Shown here piece after piece: positions 51,502-61,646 of a stretch of 64,000 bases of DNA. The notes beneath the pieces are model-generated. The model had not been told where the DNA came from and searched no databases. It saw only the letters and a list, made by a program, of their open reading frames with translations. The DNA is from Marinobacterium stanieri (GTDB taxonomy: Bacteria; Pseudomonadota; Gammaproteobacteria; Pseudomonadales; Balneatricaceae): positions 883,682 through 947,681 of the forward strand of contig NZ_FTMN01000001.1 of assembly GCF_900155945.1 (NCBI RefSeq). Reading direction: 5' to 3'. How positions within the stretch are numbered: the stretch's first letter is position 1; every line of letters begins with the position of its first letter. A program made the position numbers and the translations under genes.

Positions 51502-53010
51502 TCAAACCGCCTTGTGCGCGATGATATCTTTCCACTTGGCCGGGCCAGTGGTGTGGACAGATTCACCGGAAGTATCAACAGCAACTGTTACCGGCATGTC
51601 TTTCACTTCAAACTCGTAGATCGCTTCCATGCCCATTTCCGGGAATGCCAGCACCTTGGAGTCGGTGATCGCCTTGGATACCAGGTACGCGGCGCCGCCA
51701 ACGGCCATCAGGTAAACCGCCTGGTTGTCCTTGATCGCTTCGATCGCAACCGGACCGCGCTCGGATTTACCGATCATGCCCAGCAGGCCTGTGCTTTCCA
51801 GGATCTGACGGGTGAACTTGTCCATACGGGTAGATGTGGTCGGGCCAGCCGGACCAACGACTTCGTCACGGACCGGATCAACCGGACCCACGTAGTAGAT
51901 GAAGCGGCCTTTCAGGTCTACCGGCAGCTCTTCACCGTTGTTCAGCATTTCCACCATTTTTTTGTGGGCAGCGTCACGACCGGTCAGCATCTTGCCGTTG
52001 AGCAGGATGGTTTCGCCGACTTTCCACTCTTTCACCGCTTCCGGCGTAATCTCGTCCAGATTCACACGACGGGTGTTGGCACCGACCTCGAAAGTCACTT
52101 CCGGCCAGTCATCCAGGCTCGGCGGCGTCAGTACAGCCGGACCGTTACCGTTCAGGGTGAAGTGGGTGTGACGGGTTGCGGCACAGTTCGGGATCATGCA
52201 CACCGGCAGAGAGGCCGCGTGTGTCGGGTAATCCATGATCTTCACGTCCAGGATGGTGGTCAGACCACCCAGACCCTGAGCACCGATACCCAGGGCATTA
52301 ACCGCATCCATGATCTCCAGACGCAGCTCTTCGACACGGTTCTGCGGGCCACGCTCGCGCAGTTCGTGGATGTCGATCGGGTCCATCAGAGACTCTTTTG
52401 CCATTACGGCTGCCTTCTCGGCGGTACCGCCGATACCGATACCCAGCATGCCCGGCGGACACCAGCCGGCACCCATGGTCGGTACGGTTTTGACGATCCA
52501 GTCGACAATGCTGTCGGACGGGTTGAGCATCGCCATCTTGGACTTGTTCTCGGAACCACCGCCTTTGGCAGCAACATGGACTTCCACTTCGTCGCCTTCA
52601 ACGATTTCGTAGTGGATCACCGCCGGGGTGTTGTCCTTGGTGTTCTGACGCTTGCCAGCCGGATCAGCCAGGATAGAGGCGCGCAGTACGTTATCCGGGT
52701 GCATGTAGGCGCGACGTACGCCTTCGTTGACCATGTCGGTCACGGACATTTTGGCGTCCCACTGGACGTTCATGCCGACTTTCAGGAATACGGTAACGAT
52801 ACCGGTGTCCTGACAGATCGGACGCTGACCTTCGGCACACATGCGGGAGTTGATCAGGATCTGCGCCATGGCGTCCTTCGCCGCCGGGTTTTCCTCTTTC
52901 AGATAGGCTTCGTGCACACCCTGCACGAAGTCGATCGGGTGGTAGTAGGAAATGAACTGCAGCGCATCAGCAACGCTGCTGATGAAATCATCCTGGCGAA
53001 TAACGCTCAT
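51502..53010 (-). CDS. fumA: Class I [4Fe-4S] fumarate hydratase
   Basis: This TCA-cycle enzyme interconverts fumarate and malate. The 502-residue protein carries the three cluster cysteines expected for class I fumarases, in 'RPICQDTGIVTV', 'IPNCAATRHTHF' and 'GAGWCPPGMLG'. 'GPTTSTRMDKF' and 'AVGGAAYLVSKAI' are in the C-terminal domain. A single-chain (FumA/FumB-type) form is present rather than alpha/beta subunits. GGAGAG precedes the ATG. Because the cluster is oxygen- and iron-sensitive, regulation by iron is possible, but I saw no Fur site upstream. Confidence 0.95.
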   Translation of the reverse strand: MSVIRQDDFISSVADALQFISYYHPIDFVQGVHEAYLKEENPAAKDAMAQILINSRMCAEGQRPICQDTGIVTVFLKVGMNVQWDAKMSVTDMVNEGVRRAYMHPDNVLRASILADPAGKRQNTKDNTPAVIHYEIVEGDEVEVHVAAKGGGSENKSKMAMLNPSDSIVDWIVKTVPTMGAGWCPPGMLGIGIGGTAEKAAVMAKESLMDPIDIHELRERGPQNRVEELRLEIMDAVNALGIGAQGLGGLTTILDVKIMDYPTHAASLPVCMIPNCAATRHTHFTLNGNGPAVLTPPSLDDWPEVTFEVGANTRRVNLDEITPEAVKEWKVGETILLNGKMLTGRDAAHKKMVEMLNNGEELPVDLKGRFIYYVGPVDPVRDEVVGPAGPTTSTRMDKFTRQILESTGLLGMIGKSERGPVAIEAIKDNQAVYLMAVGGAAYLVSKAITDSKVLAFPEMGMEAIYEFEVKDMPVTVAVDTSGESVHTTGPAKWKDIIAHKAV

Positions 53011-53144
53011 TGACGACTCTCCAATCTGGCTTGGTTTTGGTTCATTGCGGTCGGACTCTTTCTAGATGAAGAGATCCAATCACTGGCAGAATCTGGGGCG
53101 GTATTATACATCAATTTGGCGCCAGGATTTCTCGGGTATTGGTA

Positions 53145-54047
53145 TTAGACCCAGAACCCCCAGGGATTGAGCAGTGCAACACAGAAAAGCCCGCCGAATC
53201 CCAGCAACAGGCGTGCGGTTGCCGGTGTCAGTGGGCGCCGCTGGTCCGGGGCCGCACGCAGTAAACGCACCGGCTTGAATACCAGCAGCAGGCTGGGCAG
53301 CAACCAGAGCGCACCGGGCAGCAGCCCCAGCGCCAGCAGTGCAACAGCCATCAGGTAGGCACTGGCCAGCAGAATCAGGTAGAGCCGAACAGACGCGGCA
53401 TAGCCGATACGTACCGTCAGCGTATACAGGCCGTCCTGGTGATCACTTTCATAGTCTCGCAGCTCGTTGCTCAACAGCAGCAGGGATACCAGCAGACTGA
53501 CCGGCACCGTCTGCAACAACAAACCGGTATTCAACTGCGCCCCCATCGCCAGAGCGCTGCCGGCAATCATCAGCACACCCATCAGCCAGAACACCAGCAC
53601 CACGCCCAGCCCACGGCTTTTGTAGTTCACCGGACTCAGGGTGTAGCCCAGCGCGCCGACCAGCCCCAGCACGCAGAGCAGCAAAAACCCCATGCCCTGC
53701 TCAACCACAAAATGGAAGCCGATAACCGCCGCCAGCAGGAAGCAGAGCATGCCGCAGCGGAAGTTGTAACGAATGGCATTGATCAGCCCCTCCTGCCCCG
53801 GTTGCTGACGCAGCAGGCGGATATCGGCGTGATCATTGATCAGATTGACGCCCGCCTGCAGCAACACGCCGCCGACCAACACCAGTACCGCGGATACCAG
53901 GTCGATAGGCTGCTGCAGGGCCGCCAGCAGAATTCCGATCAGGCAGGTCACCAGGGCCACTGGAAACGAAAACGGGCGCAATGCGCGGATAAATGTGTAT
54001 TTCCCTAGTGCCTGATCCGCCTTCTGTGCTGTTTTCACCACATCCAT
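53145..54047 (-). CDS. UbiA-superfamily prenyltransferase, MenA-like
   Basis: The 300-residue membrane protein has about nine helices and the two Asp-rich motifs of UbiA prenyltransferases: 'GVNLINDHADIR' (first) and 'NELRDYESDHQDG' (second), which hold Mg-prenyl-diphosphate. The spacing and 'GLYTLTVRIGYAAS' resemble MenA (1,4-dihydroxy-2-naphthoate prenyltransferase). No other menaquinone gene is close, so another aromatic acceptor is possible. The gene stands alone between fumarase and trhP on the minus strand. Confidence 0.82.
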   Translation of the reverse strand: MDVVKTAQKADQALGKYTFIRALRPFSFPVALVTCLIGILLAALQQPIDLVSAVLVLVGGVLLQAGVNLINDHADIRLLRQQPGQEGLINAIRYNFRCGMLCFLLAAVIGFHFVVEQGMGFLLLCVLGLVGALGYTLSPVNYKSRGLGVVLVFWLMGVLMIAGSALAMGAQLNTGLLLQTVPVSLLVSLLLLSNELRDYESDHQDGLYTLTVRIGYAASVRLYLILLASAYLMAVALLALGLLPGALWLLPSLLLVFKPVRLLRAAPDQRRPLTPATARLLLGFGGLFCVALLNPWGFWV

Positions 54048-54117
54048 TCAACTTCACTCCCCAAGACGAATCCGCTTGCCTGGCGCTGGGCCAACGCCAC
54101 TTACCCTGTACTCTACA

Positions 54118-54141
54118 TAAAAAAGGGAGCCTCTGGCTCCC
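54118..54141 (-). terminator. Rho-independent terminator of trhP
   Basis: AAGGGAGCC and GGCTCCCTT pair around a three-base loop and are followed by six U residues on the minus strand, 18 bp past the trhP stop. Confidence 0.92.
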
Positions 54142-54159
54142 TTGCATATCGCTTTGCGC

Positions 54160-55521
54160 TTAGCCTCGCTCAGGCGCGTTGGGCAGGTCACGCATCAGCA
54201 GCGCATATGTCATATCGGTATCAAAATCCACCGGAATGCTGACACGGTGGCCAGAACCCGGTGCCACTTCGGTGGGCTGACCTTTCTTGTTCAGCATCTC
54301 CTGCAGCTTGAAGCGCTTGTTGCCGGCCGGTGTCATCAGCTCAAGCGTGTCGCCCAGCTCAAAGCGGTTCTTCACATCGATCTCGATAAAGCCCTTGGCC
54401 GCATCGTGCCCGATGATTTCACCGACAAACTGCTGATGTACGCCCACGGAGCTGCCGGTTTCGTAGTTCTGATACTCGTCATGCACATGACGGCGATAGA
54501 AACCTTCGGTGTAGCCGCGGTTGGCCAGGTTCTCCAGCGTATCCATCAGGTTCATGTCGAACGGCTTGCCGGCAACGGCATCGTCAATCGCCTGGCGATA
54601 GGCCTGGGCAGTGCGCGCCACATAGTAGTGTGACTTGGTACGTCCTTCGATTTTCAGGGAATCCACACCCATTTCGGCCAGCTTATGTACATGCTGGATG
54701 GCGCGCAGATCCTTGGAGTTCATGATGTAGGTACCGTGCTCATCCTCGAATGCAGGCATGAACTCGCCGGGACGGGTTTCTTCCTGCAGCAGGAAGATCT
54801 TGTCGCTCGGCTGACCTTCACCCAGTGCCGGCTGCTCGCCGCCTGTGGCCTCGGCCGGGTCAAACGACTGCACAGGCACCACATCGCCGGACTCATCTTC
54901 CTGCGCTTCATGGGCGTCATACTTCCAGCGGCAGGCATTGGTGCAGGTACCCTGGTTGGGGTCACGATGGTTGATATAACCGGACAGCAGGCAACGGCCG
55001 GAGTAAGCGATACACAGAGAACCGTGCACGAACACTTCCAGCTCGATTTCCGGGCACTGCTGTCGGATCTCGGCCACCTCATCCAGCGACAACTCGCGGG
55101 ACAGGATGATGCGCTCGATACCGGCACGGTGCCAGAACTTCACCGAGGCCCAGTTCATGGTATTGGACTGTACCGACAGGTGGATCGGCAGATCCGGGTA
55201 CTTGTCCTTCACCATCATGATCAGACCGGGGTCAGACATGATCAGGGCATCCGGTCCCATGGCGATCACCGGGTCCAGATCCTTCATGTAGGTCTTGAGC
55301 TTGGAGTTGTGCGGCAGGATGTTGCTGGCCACAAAGAATTTCTTGCCCAGTTCGTGGGCGATGCGAATGCCCTCGGCCAGGTTATCGTGGGTAAAGTCGT
55401 TGTTGCGCACGCGCAGGCTGTAGCGCGGCTGGCCCGCATAGACCGCATCCGCACCATAGGCGAATGCATATTTCATGTTTTTCAGTGTCCCGGCCGGGGA
55501 CAGCAATTCAGGTGTTCGCAT
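54160..55521 (-). CDS. trhP: tRNA uridine hydroxylation protein, U32 peptidase family
   Basis: TrhP (formerly YegQ) helps form 5-hydroxyuridine at wobble U34 of tRNA, using prephenate-linked chemistry in E. coli. The 453-residue protein matches closely at 'PELLSPAGTLKNMKYAFAYGADAVYAG', 'EVFVHGSLCIAYSGRCLLSGY' and 'NQGTCTNACRWKY', with conserved Cys residues that likely hold an Fe-S cluster. 'SLKIEGRTKSHYYVARTAQAYRQA' lies near residue 290. A Glu/Asp/Pro-rich stretch from about 195 to 245 looks like an insert. A terminator follows the gene. Confidence 0.93.
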   Translation of the reverse strand: MRTPELLSPAGTLKNMKYAFAYGADAVYAGQPRYSLRVRNNDFTHDNLAEGIRIAHELGKKFFVASNILPHNSKLKTYMKDLDPVIAMGPDALIMSDPGLIMMVKDKYPDLPIHLSVQSNTMNWASVKFWHRAGIERIILSRELSLDEVAEIRQQCPEIELEVFVHGSLCIAYSGRCLLSGYINHRDPNQGTCTNACRWKYDAHEAQEDESGDVVPVQSFDPAEATGGEQPALGEGQPSDKIFLLQEETRPGEFMPAFEDEHGTYIMNSKDLRAIQHVHKLAEMGVDSLKIEGRTKSHYYVARTAQAYRQAIDDAVAGKPFDMNLMDTLENLANRGYTEGFYRRHVHDEYQNYETGSSVGVHQQFVGEIIGHDAAKGFIEIDVKNRFELGDTLELMTPAGNKRFKLQEMLNKKGQPTEVAPGSGHRVSIPVDFDTDMTYALLMRDLPNAPERG

Positions 55522-55566
55522 AGGATCAGTCGTCTTTAGAGTTCAGCAGCCGGACACAGGTCTGAG

Positions 55567-56121
55567 TCAGGCGGACAGGGACACGTCAAACAGTGGCGTA
55601 TAGATGGAGCCACGCTCCCCGGGACGACTCTGGTACAGCACCACCGAATCTGCCGGTGTGGTTAAACCGGGTTCGGGCCAGCTGTCTGGCACCTCAAAGC
55701 GGTTCTGTGCCGGTAACCGAGCCAGTGTCACATGGGGTTTGAAATCGCGCTCATCATACCGAACTCCGGCTTTTTTGGCGATATTAACCATATGCTGATG
55801 AAGGGTATCCAGCGACTCATGCTGGCTGGGCAAGGCCGCCAACACCGACAGGCGGGGGTTGGCGCGGTAATAGCCCAGACAATCCAGCGGCACCATGAAG
55901 GCCGGCTGCTGCTTCAGTTCTTCCCGAGCCAGCTGTTCCAGCTCCGACACCTGTTCCAGGCTGACATCTCCCAGAAAGCAGAGGGTCAGGTGATAGTTGC
56001 TGGAATCGACCCAGTGCGCATCCAGGCCACGATCGAACTCGCACAGGGTATCGGCACAGTCCGACAGCGGCCGGGAAATTCGCTCGGGAATCGGCAGGGC
56101 AAAAAAGGTTCTTATCTTCAT
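55567..56121 (-). CDS. thpR: RNA 2',3'-cyclic phosphodiesterase
   Basis: ThpR (LigT) opens 2',3'-cyclic phosphate at RNA ends. The 184-residue 2H-phosphoesterase has both active-site tetrapeptides, 'HLTL' (about residue 45) in 'YHLTLCFLGDV' and 'HVTL' (about 129) in 'FKPHVTLARL'. The N-terminal 'RTFFALPIP' and the length are standard. It is on the same strand as the GST upstream, separated by 26 bp, and could share its transcript. Confidence 0.93.
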   Translation of the reverse strand: MKIRTFFALPIPERISRPLSDCADTLCEFDRGLDAHWVDSSNYHLTLCFLGDVSLEQVSELEQLAREELKQQPAFMVPLDCLGYYRANPRLSVLAALPSQHESLDTLHQHMVNIAKKAGVRYDERDFKPHVTLARLPAQNRFEVPDSWPEPGLTTPADSVVLYQSRPGERGSIYTPLFDVSLSA

Positions 56122-56147
56122 AGCGGTACAGCGGCCAAAGCCGGCAA

Positions 56148-56765
56148 CTAGCCTCCCTTGACCTTTTCCATCAGTCGCTTCTGCGCCGGGTGCGAAAGCA
56201 CGGACTTGATCCAGCGATGTACGTTGGGATAGGCGCTGTAGTCAAAGCCACCCAGTTTCGGCCAGCTCAACACCATAGCACCGTGAATATCGGCAATGCT
56301 GAACTGCTCACCACTGATCCATTCGCGGCCATCCAGCTGCTGCTCCAGCAGCGGCATGAAGCGGGTCAGTTCGGCGGTCGCACGCTCAATCACGGACTGA
56401 TCAGGATTGCCATTGCTGAACTTGAACTGGATCAGCATATCCAGCGCCGGCACTTCCATCTGGTTGCTGATATACAGAGACCAGCGCAGGATATCGGCCT
56501 CGGCTGCCGGAGTCTGCGCCCAGAGGCGACCCTCACCGTACTGGCGTGCCAGGTAGTAAAGAATGGCCTGGGTCTCGAACAGCACCAGATCACCATCCAC
56601 CAGCGTGGGGATCTTGCCGGTGGGGTTCAGCGCCCGGTATTCATCGGATTGGGTCTGCTCGCTGCGCGGCAGCATATCCACTGATTCATACTCAAGACCC
56701 AACTCTTCCAGCGCCAGCATCACCATGCCGGCACGGGAGAAAACACTGCCGTATACTTTAATCAC
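56148..56765 (-). CDS. Glutathione S-transferase family protein
   Basis: The 205-residue protein has an N-terminal thioredoxin-fold GST domain ('SVFSRAGMVMLALEELGLEYESVDM', then 'NPTGKIPTLVDGDLVLFETQAILYYLA' with the cis-Pro and Glu-Ser/Thr glutathione contacts) and a helical C-terminal domain from about residue 88. The catalytic position near residue 10 is Ser rather than Cys. The start is a GTG at 56765, with GGAAG upstream. It belongs to the broad stress/detoxification GST group; the substrate is unknown. Confidence 0.9.
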   Translation of the reverse strand: MIKVYGSVFSRAGMVMLALEELGLEYESVDMLPRSEQTQSDEYRALNPTGKIPTLVDGDLVLFETQAILYYLARQYGEGRLWAQTPAAEADILRWSLYISNQMEVPALDMLIQFKFSNGNPDQSVIERATAELTRFMPLLEQQLDGREWISGEQFSIADIHGAMVLSWPKLGGFDYSAYPNVHRWIKSVLSHPAQKRLMEKVKGG

Positions 56766-56782
56766 GTTATTGCTTCCAGTTA

Positions 56783-57661
56783 TCAGCTCGACTGTTCCAG
56801 CCGCAGCTGCAGGTTATTCAATTGCTGGCGAATCCGCAGCAGGTCCTGGCTCAACTGACGGCGAGTACCGTCAATAGCCTTGATCGCCTGCTCATTCTGG
56901 CGGATACGCTGCGCCAATTCGGCACTCTGACCGTTATCACCTTCCAGCTGAGACAGCTGATCAGCCAGTTCCTGCTGGACCTTAAGACGCCCTTCACTCT
57001 CCAGCTTGAGACTGCTTTCAAAGGTATCCAGCTGCCGGCCCAGACTTTCGATACGGGCGCTGAACTGCTTCTCAAGACTGGCCTGCTCCGACTTGAGGCT
57101 CGCCAGCGTGCTCAGCTCGCGAGTGGCTTTTTCAGCCTGGGAACGGGTATCCGCGATGGACTTCTCGGCTGCTGCCAGCTGCTTCTCCAGCGCGGTCAGC
57201 TGCTCGGCCTGCTGCTCCAGCTGTGGCTTGTTGCGCTGGTAGGCCACGGTCCACAGCTTGGCAATCTCGGAATCAAAGTGGGTAAACTTTTCCTTGGCGC
57301 GACCATTCAGGTCCTGCAGGCGCTGCTGCAGTGTCTGGCCGGACTGCTCGGCGCTATCGGAGGTAACAGCGAGAGTTGCTTCCAGCGACTCGACACGCGC
57401 CTGTGTCTGGGCCACTTCCTTGTTCAACTGTTGCTGCAGCTGCTCAATTGTTGCCTGCTGCTGGGTCAGCAGATAGCCCAGGTAGCCCCCGGCAGCGACC
57501 AGCAACAACAGGATTACCGTCAGCAGTATGCTGCCACCTTTGCCACCGGTATCGGCCGCAGCCGGCTCCGGCCGTGCGGGAGCTGACATGGGGCCCTGAG
57601 GCTCGGCACTAAGGGATTCCAGCCCCTCCGGATCCAGTCCCGGTTCTTTACGATCAACCAT
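56783..57661 (-). CDS. Single-pass membrane protein with long coiled coil
   Basis: I do not recognise a specific family. The 292-residue protein has a short acidic, Pro-rich cytoplasmic segment, one membrane helix (about residues 44-66, 'SILLTVILLLLVAAGGYLGYLL') and about 220 residues of nearly continuous coiled coil rich in Gln, Leu, Ala and Glu ('QQLNKEVAQTQARVESLEATL', 'EQLTALEKQLAAAEKS'). The layout resembles HemX-like or septum/envelope spacer proteins. It precedes the GST gene by 17 bp on the same strand and follows the groEL terminator. Confidence 0.75.
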   Translation of the reverse strand: MVDRKEPGLDPEGLESLSAEPQGPMSAPARPEPAAADTGGKGGSILLTVILLLLVAAGGYLGYLLTQQQATIEQLQQQLNKEVAQTQARVESLEATLAVTSDSAEQSGQTLQQRLQDLNGRAKEKFTHFDSEIAKLWTVAYQRNKPQLEQQAEQLTALEKQLAAAEKSIADTRSQAEKATRELSTLASLKSEQASLEKQFSARIESLGRQLDTFESSLKLESEGRLKVQQELADQLSQLEGDNGQSAELAQRIRQNEQAIKAIDGTRRQLSQDLLRIRQQLNNLQLRLEQSS

Positions 57662-57716
57662 CTATTCACGCTTCCATCTGTCGGGGCGATCAACACTAGC
57701 AGGTTTGCCGAAAACG

Positions 57717-57741
57717 AAAAAGCCCCGCAAAAGCGGGGCTT
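57717..57741 (-). terminator. Rho-independent terminator after groEL
   Basis: AAGCCCCGC and GCGGGGCTT pair around a short AAAA loop, with a U run on the minus-strand side. It lies 33 bp past the groEL stop. Confidence 0.9.
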
Positions 57742-57774
57742 ATAGCGCTAAGGCTTAGGGGTGCCGGGGGCTGA

Positions 57775-59442
<1,668 letters not shown>

Positions 59443-59502
59443 TCAGTATCGAAATAAATCGAGTTAAAAAGTTAACGATTAATGCGACGCGAAGCTGATT
59501 GA

Positions 59503-59796
59503 TCAGTCTTCCAGGACGCCGTAGATCTCACTTTCCTGCATGATCAGCAGTTCATCACCGTCGATTTTGACAGTGTTGGAACCGGCATACTGGCCGAAGA
59601 GGACCTTATCACCCACTTTGACGGAAGGTGCCTGTACCTCACCGTTGTTCAGTGTACGACCTGGGCCAACAGCTACGACTTCGCCACGGTTGGGCTTTTC
59701 AGCTGCAGAACCCGGCAGGACGATACCGCCCGCAGTAGTGCTCTCTTCTTCGCTGCGACGAACTACAACACGGTCGTGAAGTGGACGAATATTCAT
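59503..59796 (-). CDS. groES: GroES co-chaperonin (Hsp10)
   Basis: This 97-residue protein is the lid of the GroEL chamber: '[14 protein letters not shown]' at the start, the mobile GroEL-binding loop '[20 protein letters not shown]' and '[14 protein letters not shown]'. The ATG at 59796 has AGGAGA eight bases upstream; a longer frame to 59877 covers the leader and is rejected. It is first in the groES-groEL operon, behind a sigma-32-like promoter. No CIRCE element was found, so HrcA control is unlikely. Confidence 0.98.
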   Translation of the reverse strand: MNIRPLHDRVVVRRSEEESTTAGGIVLPGSAAEKPNRGEVVAVGPGRTLNNGEVQAPSVKVGDKVLFGQYAGSNTVKIDGDELLIMQESEIYGVLED

Positions 59797-59880
59797 CTGG
59801 TTGTTCTCCTGGTATCTAGGATCCAAAGCGATGTTGTTGTTAATGCGGATACTTTCGCATCCGAAATCCGTTTGCATCTT

Positions 59881-59908
59881 AAATGGGGGGAGCCCAGCAG
59901 GTTTTCAA
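59881..59908 (-). promoter_or_regulatory. Sigma-32-type heat-shock promoter of groES
   Basis: On the minus strand the sequence reads TTGAAA (59903-59908), a 14-base spacer and CCCCATTT (59881-59888). This matches the sigma-32 consensus CTTGAAA...CCCCATnT. It is about 85 bp upstream of the groES start. Confidence 0.85.
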
Positions 59909-59910
59909 TA

Positions 59911-59940
59911 CCCGGATCGCAAATTTTTTTTGCGTCCGGG
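59911..59940. terminator. Imperfect palindrome between fxsA and the groES promoter
   Basis: CCCGGA and TCCGGG enclose an inner GCAAA/TTTGC pair around a T run. It sits 67 bp past the fxsA stop and abuts the sigma-32 -35 element, so it may stop fxsA transcription. The usual terminal U run is missing. Confidence 0.45.
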
Positions 59941-60006
59941 CGGGTCTCCTCGCACTAACAGGAGAGATGGGGATAGTTGAAGGGATTTCAAGCGCCGACG
60001 GGCGAG

Positions 60007-60495
60007 TTAATCGTCACGCCGCTTGTATTCACCGTCGATGACGTCGCCATCGATGGCATCAGAGTCGCGTGGCGGGAACGGGCCCTGATGCATATCCGGA
60101 CCGGGGCCTGCATGGAAGTGGCGAGATGTCTGGCCTGCAGCAATCACGGTAAAGCGGCTCAGCAACGCCTTGACGACGCTGCGACGCACACCGGGCACCA
60201 AACAGCTGAAGCCCACAACGTCTGTCACAAAGCCGGGCGTCACCAGCAGCGCACCACCCACCGCCAGCACTATGCCTTCGACCATCTCTTGCCCGGGCAC
60301 CTCGCCCTGGTCGGCACGCTGCTGTGCCCGCGCCAGCGTCGATAGCCCCTGCTGACGCAACATGTTGACGCCGATAAAGGCTGACAGCAGTACAAGTCCC
60401 ACCGTGTACCAGGCACCAATCGCCTGCCCTACCTGGATCAGAACCGTGATTTCGATGATGGGGACAATAATAAAAAGCAGGAACAGGAAGCGCAT
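60007..60495 (-). CDS. fxsA: FxsA family membrane protein
   Basis: The 162-residue protein has three or four membrane helices in its first 120 residues ('FLFLLFIIVPIIEITVLIQVG' at the N-terminus, 'LVLLSAFIGVNMLRQQG', 'LAVGGALLVTPGFVTDVVG') and a polar C-terminal tail. FxsA in E. coli interferes with F-exclusion of phage T7. Its normal role is unknown. fxsA commonly lies next to groES-groEL, as here. The ATG at 60495 has GAGAG upstream; the longer frame to 60564 is not supported. Confidence 0.9.
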   Translation of the reverse strand: MRFLFLLFIIVPIIEITVLIQVGQAIGAWYTVGLVLLSAFIGVNMLRQQGLSTLARAQQRADQGEVPGQEMVEGIVLAVGGALLVTPGFVTDVVGFSCLVPGVRRSVVKALLSRFTVIAAGQTSRHFHAGPGPDMHQGPFPPRDSDAIDGDVIDGEYKRRDD

Positions 60496-60729
60496 AGAAT
60501 CTCTCGAATAGGGTGAGCGTGTAGTCCTGAGTTGGATTCTTCCATTTTTGTTCAGTTCAACCAAGTAGACAACACGGGATGACTATCATTCCATATAGGT
60601 AAAAACCCTTACAAAACAATAATTTATAACCCAGGAAGAGATTTGTAAAATGCGCAAATTTATCGATTATCTAGTCCTTTAGTGTCTTTTTCATGACATA
60701 TATAGACTTTTTGGACGATGCCAACTAAA

Positions 60730-60762
60730 TTGTTGCACTGCAAAATATTGCGCTGCACAATA
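60730..60762. promoter_or_regulatory. Paired TGCA-rich repeats upstream of the SDR gene
   Basis: TTGTTGCACTGCA (60730-60742) and TTGCGCTGCACAATA (60748-60762) are inverted, partly matching halves. TGCA-rich sites of this style are bound by PhaR in polyhydroxyalkanoate gene promoters, so this could be an operator. The link is by resemblance only. Confidence 0.35.
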
Positions 60763-60791
60763 AGAAAGTATCCAAAAAAGAGGTGATACCC

Positions 60792-61553
60792 ATGGAGCTC
60801 AAAGACAAGGTAATCGTAGTAACAGGGGGTGGTCGTGGACTGGGCCGCGCCATGGCACTGGAACTGGCAGACAAGGGCGCCAAGCTGGCACTGGTCGATC
60901 TGAATCAGGCAGATCTGGATGAGACCGCAGGTCTGTGCATGGAAAAGGGTGTTGAAGCCCGCACGTATACTGCCAACGTTGCCAACGAAGCTCAGGTCGA
61001 GCAGCTGTTTACGGATATCGCCCGTGACTTCAGCGCGATCAACGGACTGGTGAACAACGCCGGTATTACCCGCGACGGTCTTTTCCTTAAGGTTAAAGAC
61101 GGCCAGGTCGTCGGCAAAATGACCATGGAACAGTGGAATCAGGTAATCGATGTCAACCTGACCGGCACTTTCCTCTGTGGCCGTGAAGCCGCTGCCAAGA
61201 TGATCGAAACCGGCTCTGAAGGCTGCATCATCAACATCTCCTCCATCTCCCGCTCCGGCAACATGGGCCAGACCAACTACACCGCCACCAAGGCCGCTGT
61301 AGAAGCCATGGCTGTTACCTGGGCCAAGGAACTGGTTCGCTACGGTATCCGTGCGACCTCAATTGCTCCGGGCTTTATCGGCACCGAAATGGTCATGAGC
61401 ATGAAGCCGGAAGCTCTGGCCAAAGTTGAAGCCATGATTCCGAGCAAGCGTCTGGGCAAACCGGAAGAGATTGCCAAGACCGTTACCTTCATTCTGGAAA
61501 ACGATTACGTCAACGGCCGCTGCATTGAAGTCGACGGCGCCCTGCGTCTCTGA
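60792..61553 (+). CDS. FabG-like short-chain dehydrogenase/reductase
   Basis: The 253-residue SDR has the nucleotide loop 'TGGGRGLGRAMA' (about residues 11-22), 'NNAGITRDG' near 88 and the catalytic Ser-Tyr-Lys set in 'NISSISRSGNMGQTNYTATKAAV' (Ser about 145, Tyr about 158, Lys about 162). The loop after Arg favours NADP(H). It is FabG- or PhaB-like (3-oxoacyl or acetoacetyl reduction); neighbours do not settle which. AGGTGAT precedes the ATG at 60792. A long AT-rich upstream stretch suggests strong or regulated expression. Confidence 0.9.
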   Translation: MELKDKVIVVTGGGRGLGRAMALELADKGAKLALVDLNQADLDETAGLCMEKGVEARTYTANVANEAQVEQLFTDIARDFSAINGLVNNAGITRDGLFLKVKDGQVVGKMTMEQWNQVIDVNLTGTFLCGREAAAKMIETGSEGCIINISSISRSGNMGQTNYTATKAAVEAMAVTWAKELVRYGIRATSIAPGFIGTEMVMSMKPEALAKVEAMIPSKRLGKPEEIAKTVTFILENDYVNGRCIEVDGALRL

Positions 61554-61564
61554 TTTTTCACCCC

Positions 61565-61587
61565 GGCACGGCCTCTTTGGCCGTGCC
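61565..61587 (+). terminator. Hairpin after the SDR gene
   Basis: GGCACGGCC and GGCCGTGCC form a perfect 9-bp stem with a five-base loop, 11 bp past the SDR stop. No U run follows, so it may be an intrinsic terminator of weak type or an mRNA stabiliser. Confidence 0.55.
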
Positions 61588-61646
61588 CCCTCCATTCAGC
61601 CGGCCTTTGTTATACTCTGCCGCTTTGATCACGCAGGGAGCCCGGC

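Noticed and set aside
51436-53013. 525-codon open frame antisense to fumarase
   Set aside because: It is a shadow of the fumarase coding bias, with no recognisable domain.
59797-60006. CIRCE element for HrcA upstream of groES
   Set aside because: The TTAGCACTC-N9-GAGTGCTAA dyad is absent; only the sigma-32 promoter is visible.
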